From: Paludibaculum fermentans_A
Lineage (GTDB): Bacteria > Acidobacteriota > Terriglobia > Bryobacterales > Bryobacteraceae
NCBI RefSeq assembly: GCF_051172195.1
Contig: NZ_JBPJAQ010000001.1
Span: 372,001 to 436,000, forward strand
Length of the DNA: 64,000 nt
Direction: 5' to 3'
The notes under the pieces are model-generated. The model searched no databases and was not told the origin of the DNA. It saw only the letters and a program-made list of their open reading frames with translations. Positions 9,105-17,753 of the stretch are shown piece after piece; within the stretch, counting starts at the first letter, position 1; every line of letters begins with the position of its first letter. Both the position numbers and the translations under genes were made by a program.

Positions 9105-9797
9105 TCAGTCGATACCCAGTTCGTCCACAATGCGCGCTTCCAGGCGGAGGTCCTCTCGCGAAACTCCGGTCTGTTCGATGAAGATCCGGCAGAAGACCTC
9201 CCAGATTTCGCTGGGGCTGGTACTGCCTGTCTCTTCAACCAATCGCGAATAGTTGGAAGCGAGAGCGCCCCGAGCCAGGTCCCCGACGGATTCGGCCCGA
9301 TAGGGAAACTCAAGCGCAAGCATCGGACTCATCCACATCAGCACCCCGCCGACGATTAGCCCCAGGATGGCGAGACAGACTAGCCAACCCCACTCGAGCC
9401 TTGCCCGGAGGCCTGGGATGACGGTGAGGGCGAGCCCCAACGCCAGCAGTGCGAGAGTAACGCCCGTGTGCCGGCCCAGGTTGGGCAGTTTCAGTGTTGT
9501 CCGATCCTGGATGCGCCTCCAAAGAGTGCGCCGGCGGCCCAGCGGCATCATCGGGCGCAGGAGTGTCGCCGGGCGGATGGATCGCCGATCGACGCCAAGT
9601 ACCTCCACCAGGCCACGGCGGACGCGATAGAATGCAGCACTGGTCAGGCATCGCTTCGTGTCCGGCCCCTTCAACTTGGCCAGCACCAGGGCATGCAGGT
9701 CGCCCACTGTGACCACTCCGCTGGCTTCCTCATCGGCAATGCTAATTTGAAACGCGTCTTCCAGCGCAAGTACGAGTTCGATGTAATCGAGGCCCAC
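9105..9797 (-). CDS. Membrane protein built from split acyl-carrier-protein-like segments
   Basis: A 230-residue protein. Residues 1-42 look like helices II-IV of an acyl carrier protein (GLDYIELVLALEDAF, then VTVGDLHALVLAKL), but the phosphopantetheine Ser expected after GLD is Tyr5. Residues 54-80 resemble ACP helix I (RVRRGLVEVLGVD). Two TM helices follow (about 112-130 and 137-157). A second VGDL segment comes at 171-174. The C-terminal 199-230 is again helix I and loop, ending in DELGID exactly where the Ser would follow. The start is GTG at 9797 with AGGAG 8 nt upstream and an in-frame stop just before, so it is not a truncation at the 5' end. I recall similar proteins annotated only as acyl carrier protein; the function is unknown. 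Confidence 0.8.
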   Translation of the reverse strand: MGLDYIELVLALEDAFQISIADEEASGVVTVGDLHALVLAKLKGPDTKRCLTSAAFYRVRRGLVEVLGVDRRSIRPATLLRPMMPLGRRRTLWRRIQDRTTLKLPNLGRHTGVTLALLALGLALTVIPGLRARLEWGWLVCLAILGLIVGGVLMWMSPMLALEFPYRAESVGDLARGALASNYSRLVEETGSTSPSEIWEVFCRIFIEQTGVSREDLRLEARIVDELGID

Positions 9798-10080
9798 GGC
9801 CGGTTCTCCTCAACCCGAAGGACAGTTGCACTGCGAGAGGCGGTCTGTCCAGGGCCTCCACAAGAATACTGCGAACGACAGAAACCCGCCCGGCAGCAGG
9901 AACCGGCCTGTTCACTGCGCTCGCGGGCGCAAAACCTCGGCAGGAACTGTTCAAACCAAAATGGGCAGCCTGCCAGGGGCCCTATCGAGCCAAGCTGAGT
10001 GTGCGAATTCCTCTCGAAGTCAGGAGAATTTGGGGAGAATCCGTCCTGGGACATCCTGCGTGGTCTGCTAATCTCTTGTG

Positions 10081-11232
10081 ATGCGCTTCCTCCGATGCCC
10101 GCTTTGCCTGGTGATTCCAGCCTGTTTGGCTGTATGGAGCCCAGTGCGGGCCGGTTCGAACCTGACCGCGCCTCAACTGATCAAAGCAGGCGCCGCGCTC
10201 AAACAAGGGGATGCCGCGGCGCTGGAAAAAGGCCTGGAAAAGAAGCCGGACGATGTGGACGCACGGTTGGAACTGATCGGGTACTATTCCAGCCGGCCGG
10301 CCGGCGTCGAACTGCAGACGATCCGCGAGAGGCGAGCCGCGCACGTCATGTGGCTGATCGAGAAGGATCCCAAGAACGACACGTTTGGTTATGGGCCGCC
10401 GGCGTGGCACATCAGCCGGAAAGGCGACTCACTTTCCGATGAGGCTGCTTTCAACAATGCGGAGGCGGCATGGAAGAAGCAGATTCAAGCCCATCCGAAG
10501 GATCATAAGGTCAAGCAATATGCCGCCATCTTCCTGCAGCTGGGCGACCCGGAGACCGCCGCCGGCTTGTTTCGAGAGATCGGGGACACCCGCGCGGCGG
10601 GATCGGTTGCGGCGAACTATCTGCTGGGCATCATAGCGCGCGATCCCATCACGGACGATCCGTCCGCCGTGGACGAAGCCCAGCGCGACTCCGACTACGG
10701 CCGGCGCATCCTGGGCGAGTTGCAGGCGAGCCGGGACGCCGCTTTCCAGGGGGGCGCCGGCTTTGGGCTGGCGACCGACGGAGCGATGCTCTACGCGGAT
10801 GGCAAGATCAACTGGGATTACTCGAAGCTGGCTGGCGAACTGCTGGAGAGAGCCCGTGGGCTGGAGCCCAATAAACTCGACTGGGCAGTCGTCCCAACGA
10901 AGCTGCCGGCACGGGGGGAGTTGACGCCGCGAGTGATGCGCGTGGAGTGGGGGAAGCTCAAGGGCGCGGTGAAGAAGTATACCCCGCCCAAGTACCCGGC
11001 CCTGGCGAAACAGAACCGGGTTCAAGGTACGGTTGGGGTGGATGTCGCCATTGGAACCAACGGTAAGGTCCTGAAGGCAATTGTGCTCGGCGGGCCAAAG
11101 GACCTGACATTTGGAGTGGCGGAGACAATCGCCGAGTGGGAGTTCGCTCCCATTGTGGTGGCGGGCCGGCCGGCGATCCTGCTGACGGCGATACCGATTG
11201 ATTTCAACGTCACTTCGCAGCCTGTGCGCTAA
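10081..11232 (+). CDS. Secreted protein with C-terminal TonB-like domain
   Basis: A 383-residue exported protein (signal peptide about 1-22). Residues about 25-290 are helical and TPR-like: LELIGYYSSRP; QAHPKDHKVKQYAAIFLQLGDPETAAGLF. The last ~80 residues are a TonB/TolA C-terminal fold: PPKYPALAKQNRVQGTV, then IGTNGKVLKAIVLGG and a W-containing EWEFAP strand. It lacks the N-terminal anchor helix plus Pro-rich span of a true TonB, so it probably uses the fold for binding rather than energy coupling. The ATG at 10081 was chosen over the GTG just before it. Confidence 0.82.
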   Translation: MRFLRCPLCLVIPACLAVWSPVRAGSNLTAPQLIKAGAALKQGDAAALEKGLEKKPDDVDARLELIGYYSSRPAGVELQTIRERRAAHVMWLIEKDPKNDTFGYGPPAWHISRKGDSLSDEAAFNNAEAAWKKQIQAHPKDHKVKQYAAIFLQLGDPETAAGLFREIGDTRAAGSVAANYLLGIIARDPITDDPSAVDEAQRDSDYGRRILGELQASRDAAFQGGAGFGLATDGAMLYADGKINWDYSKLAGELLERARGLEPNKLDWAVVPTKLPARGELTPRVMRVEWGKLKGAVKKYTPPKYPALAKQNRVQGTVGVDVAIGTNGKVLKAIVLGGPKDLTFGVAETIAEWEFAPIVVAGRPAILLTAIPIDFNVTSQPVR

Positions 11233-11247
11233 GCGGGGCGCCGCCAC

Positions 11248-11847
11248 TCACAGCCGCCACAGGAAGACTCCGAAGGAGCAGAGCCCGGCGGCCAGGGCCA
11301 CCCAGCCCCAACTCCGCGCCGGCGTCAGCTTCCACCACATGTACAGACCCGTGGCGATCCACAGCAGGAAGCCAAGACAGACCACATCCACCAGGACGCC
11401 CCACAGCTTGTTGAGGAAGCCCTCCTGCTCGAAACCGCCTCGCGCGTGAAGGCCCGTCAGGAAGTGATCCGGCCGGAAGCGGCGGTCCTCGGCGACCAGG
11501 CGCTGCTCGCGGATGTAGTACTTCACCTGGGTGGAGCGCAGGGAGGTGTAGATGTACACGTTCAACTGATCGGGACCCTGCCGGTAAGCTCCGAAGGAAC
11601 CGGTGAGTCCGTTGTCCTTCATGATGCGGGCGCCCACGGCACGCAGGTCGCCGTTTTCGGGCACGTGAATGGCATAGGTCCGCTCAAAGCGCTGGTTCCA
11701 GAGCGGCAGCCCCAAAGCCTTGTCCCGATCCTCGAAAAACTCACCATGATTGAAGGCCAGGGAACTCACCCCATACATCAGGAACCAGGGCAGCAGCACC
11801 ATGGCGAGATAGAGATGGGTGCGGCGGTTTACGTGGCTGAATCTCAT
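11248..11847 (-). CDS. PepSY-associated-TM-like membrane protein (second of a tandem pair)
   Basis: A 199-residue membrane protein with an N-terminal helix (THLYLAMVLLPWFLMYGVSSLAF, 10-32), a periplasmic domain of about 110 residues, and two closely spaced C-terminal helices (VDVVCLGFLLWIATGLYMWW; WVALAAGLCSFGVFLW). The HxYLAxxLxPWxLMY and SGLWMWW-type motifs resemble PepSY-associated TM proteins, though this is shorter than the usual ~370-residue form. Its ATG overlaps the TGA of the upstream paralogue. The two proteins probably work together, perhaps in membrane redox or iron chemistry; that is inference. Confidence 0.78.
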   Translation of the reverse strand: MRFSHVNRRTHLYLAMVLLPWFLMYGVSSLAFNHGEFFEDRDKALGLPLWNQRFERTYAIHVPENGDLRAVGARIMKDNGLTGSFGAYRQGPDQLNVYIYTSLRSTQVKYYIREQRLVAEDRRFRPDHFLTGLHARGGFEQEGFLNKLWGVLVDVVCLGFLLWIATGLYMWWKLTPARSWGWVALAAGLCSFGVFLWRL

Positions 11848-12440
11848 ATCGTCACCAGGAACAGAGCGAACAGGGCGCAGCCGCCCAGCGCGCAGAGGGC
11901 GCCCAAGCGGCGCGTCAACTTCATCTCCCACCACATCCAGAGTCCGGAAAGCACCCAGAAGACCATGACCACGATGAAGAGATCGACCGACGCGGCCCAG
12001 GCATCGTCAGCGAACGAGTCGAACTGATAGCCGCGGCGGCGGTGCATGCGTTCCAGAAAGCCGCGTGATTCCCAAGGCACCCGCTCGATGGTCAGTTTGC
12101 GGCTGGCCGGTTCGAAGGTGAGGCGGCGTGGAGTGATGGGGTCCAGCCGCTGTATGATCACGGCGTCGTCCTTCATGCGGCGGTTGGCGTTGAAGGCGCC
12201 CTCCAGGTTGAGGCTTTGCAGGATCTGGCGAGCCGTCTGTTTGGCCGTCGCGCCTTCGGGAAACGTGGCCTCGTAGGTCATCTCGCGCTCCAGCACGGCT
12301 GGCTTCGGCGGGCCTCCATAGAGTTCCTTGAACCAATCGCGATGGTTCATGACAAAGGTAGAGGCTGTGTACATCAGCACCCACGGAGTGAGAAACAGCG
12401 CCAGGTACATATGGGTCCGGCGCAATACCTTAGAGAACAT
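11844..12440 (-). CDS. PepSY-associated-TM-like membrane protein (first of a tandem pair)
   Basis: A 198-residue paralogue of the next gene with the same plan: N-terminal helix RRTHMYLALFLTPWVLMY, the MNH pair after it, a ~110-residue outer domain, an HRRRGYQFDS turn, and C-terminal helices VDLFIVVMVFWVLSGLWMWW and LGALCALGGCALFALF. The shared positions show a local duplication. The length is about half that of standard PepSY_TM proteins, so the pair may reconstitute one. No heme ligands can be assigned with certainty. Confidence 0.78.
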   Translation of the reverse strand: MFSKVLRRTHMYLALFLTPWVLMYTASTFVMNHRDWFKELYGGPPKPAVLEREMTYEATFPEGATAKQTARQILQSLNLEGAFNANRRMKDDAVIIQRLDPITPRRLTFEPASRKLTIERVPWESRGFLERMHRRRGYQFDSFADDAWAASVDLFIVVMVFWVLSGLWMWWEMKLTRRLGALCALGGCALFALFLVTI

Positions 12441-12540
12441 ATAGGGGCGAGTCTACTACGGAAGCTGGAGGCACAACAGAGTTTGGCTGCCAAAAATCGG
12501 GTTGGACCCCGGCCGCGTGGTAGAATCGCGGACACAAGTG

Positions 12541-13272
12541 ATGGGGATCGGATTGGGTATTTGCGGCGCGGCCGTACGGACCGGCTTGTTGTTTGGAGCC
12601 CTGCTGGTGGTGTGTCCAGCGATGAGGGCCCAGTATCCGGACGCCCTCGTGGCGGCACCGAACCGGTACAAGCTCGTGCTTGAGAATCAATTTGTGCGGT
12701 TGATCCGGGTGGAGCCCGATGTGGCGCCGGTGACTGCAATGCACACACACCCGGGCCTGCCGATGATGCAAGTTGCCTTCACCGAGGTCCACTCGATTAC
12801 CACCAACGCGAACGGGGCGACCCGGGAGAGCCATCGCGACGCGCGTACGGCGCGCTATTCGCCCGGCGGACCGGACATCGCTCACAGCACCAGGCGACTG
12901 AGCGACACGCCGAGCCGCTCGATGCGCATCGAGTCCAAGCTGCAGCCGGATGCGAGCGTGGTGCCCGGCCCACCGCTGCAGGATTCACACTTCGCGGTGG
13001 AGCAGGACAACGCGGATTTCCGCGTGACGCGCGGCAAGTTCGCGCCGGTGGAGAAACCCAGGTTGAAACTGAGCCTCACGCGGCCGGCGGTGCTCGTCTT
13101 CTTCGGACGGCAGAAGTGGCGGGTGCGGGACGAGAAAGGCCACAAGCGAAATTCGACCTTCGAGGATGGCGACTACCTGATTCAGGAGCCGGGCCACTTC
13201 CGGCTCGACAAAAAGCTGGCCGCGCGCGAGGCCGAGGTCCTGGTGGTGGAACTCAAGGGGCGCGTGAAATAG
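12541..13272 (+). CDS. Secreted cupin-like protein
   Basis: A 243-residue protein with a hydrophobic N-terminus (VRTGLLFGALLVVCPAMRAQ). It appears to hold two small beta-barrel halves: NQFVRLIRVEPDVAPVTAMHTHPGLPMMQVAF has a cupin-like HTHPG metal motif, and the second half ends EDGDYLIQEPGHFRLDKK. No catalytic function can be assigned. The ATG at 12541 begins the signal peptide. It is convergent with the ADOP permease gene; only 5 bp separate the stops. Confidence 0.72.
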   Translation: MGIGLGICGAAVRTGLLFGALLVVCPAMRAQYPDALVAAPNRYKLVLENQFVRLIRVEPDVAPVTAMHTHPGLPMMQVAFTEVHSITTNANGATRESHRDARTARYSPGGPDIAHSTRRLSDTPSRSMRIESKLQPDASVVPGPPLQDSHFAVEQDNADFRVTRGKFAPVEKPRLKLSLTRPAVLVFFGRQKWRVRDEKGHKRNSTFEDGDYLIQEPGHFRLDKKLAAREAEVLVVELKGRVK

Positions 13273-13277
13273 CAGGA

Positions 13278-15716
13278 CTACTCGTCCCGCAGGACCTGGA
13301 CCGCCTGGGTGCCTGCCGCGCGTAAGGCGGGAATGCCGCACGCGAGAGTACACAATCCGCCGAGCGCCGCGGCGACCAGGCCGTAAACGCGAGGGTCGGT
13401 CGCTTTCACCTCAAACAGCAGGCTTTCCACGATTCGCCCGCCCAGTATGGCGGCGGCCAGGCCCACAGCCAGGCCCACGCATACGGGCGTCAAGCCACGT
13501 CCCAGCACCAGGCGGAACAACTCACCCTTCTGCGCGCCCAGCGCGGCCCGGATGCCGAGTTCGGTCCGGCGCCGCGCCACCCAATAAGAGACCACTCCAT
13601 AGACGCCCAGGCCGGCCAGCATGAGCGCGAAGACGGCAAAGCCCAACGCCAGTGCGGCCTGGAAGCGGCGTCGCGCCACGGCCTGGTCCACGACGGTGTC
13701 CATGGTGAGCAACTGCGCGACGGGCACATCGGCATCGGCCTCGTGCACGGCGTGGCGGATAGCGCTGGCCAACTGCAACGGGTCGGACGCGGAGCGGAGC
13801 ATGAGGACGGCGCGAGTCCGGGATTGCTGCCAGTGCGGCAGATACGCCATGAGGACGGGCTCCTTGTCCAACTCCACTGAGCGGTTGTCCCTGACGATCC
13901 CCACCACTTCCGCCACCGGCGACGTGGGACCGCCGAACCGCAGCGAGCGTCCGAGAGGATTGAGGCCGGGCCACAGCAGTTTGGCCGCCGCCTCGGAGAG
14001 GATGATGACCTTCCGGTCGCGGTCGGCTTCCGCAAAAGTGCGTCCATGCTGCAGCTCCATCCGCATGGTCTGGAAGTAGTCGGGACTAATGAAGCGGATG
14101 TTGGCCATGGGCCGTTGCAGCATGGGGCGCGTGTCGCCCTCCACTGACAGCGGATTGATCCAAACCTGCCCGCGCAACGGCATGTGGCTGACCAGCGCGG
14201 CCGACTCCACTCCAGGCAGGGAGTGCACCTGCGCCAGCAGTTTGTCGTAGAAACGGGTACGGTCGGCCTGTCCCTCATAGCGGGAGGACGGCAGGACCAC
14301 TTCCGAGGCCAGCGCCCGCTCGGTGCGGAAGCCTTTGTCGACATTCAGCAGGTGCAGGAGGCTGGTGCTGAGCAGGCCGGCAAAGACCAGGAGCGTGGCG
14401 CCGAGGGCTGCCTGCGTACCCACAAGAAGGCTGCGGACACGAGCGCTGCCGCGGCTCTCGGTGGTGGTGTGGCTGCCGGCCTTCAGCGACTCCTGTGGAT
14501 CCACTGAGCCCAGCCGCCAGGCGGGCAGCATGCCAAAGGCGGCCGCCGTGAGCAGGCTGACAGCAATCGCAAATAGGGCACTGCGCCAATCCACTGAGAT
14601 TTCGTCGATTCGTGGCAACTCGAGGGCGGAGCGATTCACCAGCAGGCGCACGGCGGCCCAGGCCAGCCCAAGGCCCAGCAGACCACCGGGCAGGGCCAGC
14701 AGCAGGCTCTCCCGCAATGCCATGCGGACGAGGCCGGCGCGATCGGCCCCCATGGCGAGGCGGATGGCGACCTCGCGACCGCGGCCGGCGCCGCGCACCA
14801 GCATCAGGTTCGCCAGGTTCACGCAGACAATGAGCAGGACAGCGCCGACAGCGCCCAGCAGCAGTAGCAGGCCGCGGCGGGATTCGCCCACCACGATCTC
14901 CTGCAGCGGATCGACGAAGGCGGAGAGAGACAGCTTTTCGCCGGACTCGCGCACGATCTGGGCCTGCACGGCATTGATCTGGTCAGTGGCCTGGCTCAGG
15001 GAGGCGCCGGGTTTCAAGCGCGCGAAGGCGGCGTAGTTGAACTCGGCCATGGGCGCTATGTTGGCGCGGTCGATTGTCTCGGGCCGCAGGAGATCGAGAC
15101 CGGGCGGCAAGCCCTCGAGGGGCCCCCACTTGGCCGCGGTGGGAAATCGAAACGAAGCCGGCAGGACGCCAACAACGGTGTGGGGCAAGCCGTCCAGGGT
15201 CAGGGTGCGGCCGACCAGGCCGGGATCGGCACCGATGCGCCGCCAGAAGGGGTCGGTCAACACGACCACGTGATTGCGGCCCTTGTTCTCCTCCTCGGGC
15301 AGGAAGCCGCGGCCCAGCGCCGGCTGGATACCGAGAACCTGCAGAATCGAAACCGAAACAGACAGGACGGTGAGTTGACGAGGTTCGCCGGAGCCAGTGA
15401 GATTCAGCGTAGTGCCGCGCATCAGGGCCGCGCCCTGGATGGCCGGGCAGTGATCGCGCCAGGCTTCCAGATGGAGGGCGTTGGCGGGCAGCGCCGGGTA
15501 GAGGTGGGCGAGTTCCTTGATGCTCTCGCGGATCACCACCAGTTGGCCCGGATCACGATAGGCCAGCGGCTTCAGGAGTACCCCATTCACGATGGAGAAC
15601 ATGGCCGTGGTGCCGCCAATCCCCAAAGCCAGCGTCAGGATCGCAATCACTGAAAACGCCGGAGTGCGCCGCAGCGCCCGCACGCTCAAACTGATCCCTC
15701 GCCATAGCTCGTCCAT
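13278..15716 (-). CDS. ADOP-type ABC transporter permease (MacB/FtsX family)
   Basis: An 812-residue relative of the permease at 6607-9015: N-terminal signature RALRRTPAFSVIAILTLALGIGGTTAMFS, two periplasmic MacB-like domains, FtsX bundles near 265-390 and 690-800, and RRRTELGIRAALGAQKGELF marking the second unit. It lacks the prefix domain and has no linked PadR or ATPase gene. It probably partners with an ATPase encoded elsewhere, or has a structural or mechanosensing role. The start is ATG at 15716. Confidence 0.93.
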   Translation of the reverse strand: MDELWRGISLSVRALRRTPAFSVIAILTLALGIGGTTAMFSIVNGVLLKPLAYRDPGQLVVIRESIKELAHLYPALPANALHLEAWRDHCPAIQGAALMRGTTLNLTGSGEPRQLTVLSVSVSILQVLGIQPALGRGFLPEEENKGRNHVVVLTDPFWRRIGADPGLVGRTLTLDGLPHTVVGVLPASFRFPTAAKWGPLEGLPPGLDLLRPETIDRANIAPMAEFNYAAFARLKPGASLSQATDQINAVQAQIVRESGEKLSLSAFVDPLQEIVVGESRRGLLLLLGAVGAVLLIVCVNLANLMLVRGAGRGREVAIRLAMGADRAGLVRMALRESLLLALPGGLLGLGLAWAAVRLLVNRSALELPRIDEISVDWRSALFAIAVSLLTAAAFGMLPAWRLGSVDPQESLKAGSHTTTESRGSARVRSLLVGTQAALGATLLVFAGLLSTSLLHLLNVDKGFRTERALASEVVLPSSRYEGQADRTRFYDKLLAQVHSLPGVESAALVSHMPLRGQVWINPLSVEGDTRPMLQRPMANIRFISPDYFQTMRMELQHGRTFAEADRDRKVIILSEAAAKLLWPGLNPLGRSLRFGGPTSPVAEVVGIVRDNRSVELDKEPVLMAYLPHWQQSRTRAVLMLRSASDPLQLASAIRHAVHEADADVPVAQLLTMDTVVDQAVARRRFQAALALGFAVFALMLAGLGVYGVVSYWVARRRTELGIRAALGAQKGELFRLVLGRGLTPVCVGLAVGLAAAILGGRIVESLLFEVKATDPRVYGLVAAALGGLCTLACGIPALRAAGTQAVQVLRDE

Positions 15717-15816
15717 CGGTACTTCTCCCTGTGACTTGGAACGAATCGCAGCCCCTGATGTTCGGATATATTTCTGTAAACTCCGGACGTACCCAGCGAT
15801 CGTTTAGTCTGGTGGG

Positions 15817-16407
15817 ATGTCGGCTGCCGCCTTACCCAATCAACCGGAAACAAGGATCGAACTGGGCCAGGATCTTGTACTCCAGGCATTGGACGCCAGC
15901 CAGGCAGAGACCATCTATGCCGCGGTGGACGCCAACCGGGAGCACTTGCGCGTTTGGCTGCCCTGGGTGGATTTCTCCCGCTCCCCCGCCGACACGCTGC
16001 GCTTCCTGCAGGAGATGGAGGCGAAGCGGGCCGCTGCCCTGACGGTAGCGTACAGTTTGTGGACCGGCCCCACCGAACTGGTGGGCATCATCGGCGTGCA
16101 CGACATCAGCCTGGCGAACGGGAATCTCCAGATTGGCTACTGGGTAGCGAAAGCGCAGGAGGGCAAAGGGCTGATCTCGCGCGCCTGCGAGGCTATGCTG
16201 CGGCTGGCCTTCGAAACCCTGGGCATGGAGCGGGTGGAGATTCGCTGTGCCGAAGGGAACCAGCGCTCGGCCAGGGTGCCGGAACGGCTGGGGTTCCAAT
16301 TTGAAGGGATCCTGAGGCACTCAGCCAAACTGCACGGCGAGTTTGTGGATATGCGGCTATACAGCCTTCTGGCGGAGGAGTACCGGCAGCGGCGCGGTTC
16401 AGCCTAG
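15817..16407 (+). CDS. GNAT acetyltransferase, RimJ/RimL type
   Basis: A 196-residue GCN5-related N-acetyltransferase resembling those that acetylate ribosomal protein N-termini or amines. Visible are LQALDASQAETIYAAVDANREHLRVWLPW (RimJ/L N-terminal pattern), IGYWVAKAQEGKGLISRA (acetyl-CoA binding, Q/RxxGxG-like with QEGKG), and a C-terminal RLGFQFEGILRHSAKLHGEFVDM. It diverges from the ADOP gene, and its stop overlaps the end of the TPR gene on the other strand. Confidence 0.9.
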   Translation: MSAAALPNQPETRIELGQDLVLQALDASQAETIYAAVDANREHLRVWLPWVDFSRSPADTLRFLQEMEAKRAAALTVAYSLWTGPTELVGIIGVHDISLANGNLQIGYWVAKAQEGKGLISRACEAMLRLAFETLGMERVEIRCAEGNQRSARVPERLGFQFEGILRHSAKLHGEFVDMRLYSLLAEEYRQRRGSA

Positions 16408-16716
16408 GATGTCGAGTGCGGCCTGCAATTCGCTGAGCGCATGGGCGTCACCGGTGCGCCTGGCTGCGTCAATGCCGTCGCGGTAGAACGCGCGGGCGGC
16501 CTCTTCTTCGCCCAACTCCTCGCTGGCGTGACCAGCCTGGTAGTACGCAGCCACGTAGTCGGCATCGCGCGCCAGCAATTCCTTGAGCTCGCTGACGGCC
16601 TGTTGCCAGTCGGAGACACCAAGGTATTCCATGCAGAGCATGAACCGGATCCGGCTGTTTGTAGGGTCCTGGGCCACCAGGCCGCGAACTGCTTCGAGTC
16701 TGGACATATCTCCCAT
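16399..16716 (-). CDS. Small TPR protein
   Basis: A 105-residue soluble protein made of about three TPR-like helix pairs (LEAVRGLVAQDPTNSRIRFMLCMEYLG; WQQAVSELKELLARDADYVAAYYQAGHASEELG; EEAARAFYRDGIDAARRTGD). A scaffold role is likely; the partner is unknown. ATG 16716 has a weak AAAGG upstream; an internal ATG at 16707 is possible. Its start lies only 15 bp from the start of the thioesterase gene on the plus strand. Confidence 0.8.
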   Translation of the reverse strand: MGDMSRLEAVRGLVAQDPTNSRIRFMLCMEYLGVSDWQQAVSELKELLARDADYVAAYYQAGHASEELGEEEAARAFYRDGIDAARRTGDAHALSELQAALDILG

Positions 16717-16731
16717 GCTACCTTTTCTTTC

Positions 16732-17238
16732 ATGGAAGGCCGTCCCGTTCGAGAGTCCGCGAGCGAGCTATCAGAGTTCGCCTTACCGATCTACGCGAAT
16801 CCGCTGGGCAATCTGCTGGGCGGACGCATCATGCACCTGGTGGACTTGGCTGCGGCCACCGCGGCCATGCGCCATGCGCGCGGCCCCGTGGTGACTGCCT
16901 CAGTGGATTACATGACGTTTCTATTCCCCATCCAGATCGGCCAACTCCTGACACTGCGGTCGAGTGTGAACCGGGTCTTCCGGACCTCGATGGAAGTGGG
17001 GGTCAAGGTTCTGGTGGAGGATCTGACGACGGGCGAGATTCGCCATACCAATTCGTCCTATTTGACGTTCGTGGGCTTATCCCCTGAAGGCAAGCCACGG
17101 GAGATCCCGCAGGCCATTCCTGAAACAGAGTTGGAGGTCCATCGCTGGGAGCAGGCGGGTGAACGGCGAACCCAACGCCTGGAGCTGCGGGCGAGAATCC
17201 TGGAGAGAGAGAAGGAGCGGGCGGGCAGGAAGGAGTAA
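16732..17238 (+). CDS. Acyl-CoA thioesterase, hotdog fold
   Basis: A 168-residue hotdog-fold protein of the YciA/BACH group. NPLGNLLGGRIMHLVDLAAATAAMRHA contains the N...G.GG..M...D catalytic helix pattern, followed by VVTASVDYMTFLFPIQIGQLL. It hydrolyses acyl-CoA thioesters. The Arg/Glu-rich tail of about 30 residues (LELRARILEREKERAGRKE) is a likely helical extension. The start at 16732 is taken because the upstream frame is antisense to the TPR gene. Confidence 0.9.
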   Translation: MEGRPVRESASELSEFALPIYANPLGNLLGGRIMHLVDLAAATAAMRHARGPVVTASVDYMTFLFPIQIGQLLTLRSSVNRVFRTSMEVGVKVLVEDLTTGEIRHTNSSYLTFVGLSPEGKPREIPQAIPETELEVHRWEQAGERRTQRLELRARILEREKERAGRKE

Positions 17239-17270
17239 GCTCGTTCAGCGGCGGACGGGCAGGAAGGGGA

Positions 17271-17582
17271 TTACCCTTCCTGCTTATAGATGTACTTGAT
17301 GTACGACTTATAGACGAGCAGGTTTGGACCCTCGTCGCGCGTCAGCTTCAGGCAGTTCTTGTCGTACCACTCGAGCACGCCGTTCAACTCTTCCCCATCC
17401 TGCAGCACGATGACCACGGGGGTCTTCGACTGCATCTGTTTGACGTAGTAGAAGTTTTCGGCGTTGGTGGTGTCGGGGGGAGCTTGTTTCTTCTGGAGGG
17501 CGGAAGAACGCGCACTGCTCGATGCCCTCTCTTTCGGCTCAGCTAAAGGCGGACGAATCAGTCGGCGATTGGGGGACTCCAA
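17271..17582 (-). CDS. hfq: Hfq-like RNA chaperone with N-terminal extension
   Basis: A 103-residue protein whose C-terminal two thirds is an Sm-like Hfq core: NAENFYYVKQMQSKTPVVIV, LQDGEELNGVLEWYDKNCLKL, then the Sm2 strand YKSYIKYIYK. The canonical Sm2 YKHAIST-type sequence is replaced, so the central RNA-binding pore differs from enterobacterial Hfq. About 40 basic, Pro-rich residues precede the core. The start is probably TTG at 17582, 7 nt after AGGAG, giving MESPNRRLIRPP; a TTG at 17600 is upstream of that SD. It is expected to bind sRNA and mRNA. Confidence 0.85.
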   Translation of the reverse strand: MESPNRRLIRPPLAEPKERASSSARSSALQKKQAPPDTTNAENFYYVKQMQSKTPVVIVLQDGEELNGVLEWYDKNCLKLTRDEGPNLLVYKSYIKYIYKQEG

Positions 17583-17753
17583 GGCGGTTCTCCTGGGCAA
17601 AAGCTAGCTTGACACCCGATTTACGGGCAGTAATTGCGGATCAATCTGCCTTCATTGATAACACACCCATGGGCATCGGGCAAGTGAACATTGGTTAGCC
17701 TGGACCCTTGCCGCGGGCGCGGCGGAGTACTAATCTGACGGCGGGGAAGGCAT

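Noticed and set aside
17609..17636. TTGACA on the plus strand upstream of the cytochrome c gene as a promoter
   Set aside because: The best -10 at 16-17 bp spacing (TAATTG or AATTGC) is poor, and the site is more than 110 bp from the cytochrome start.
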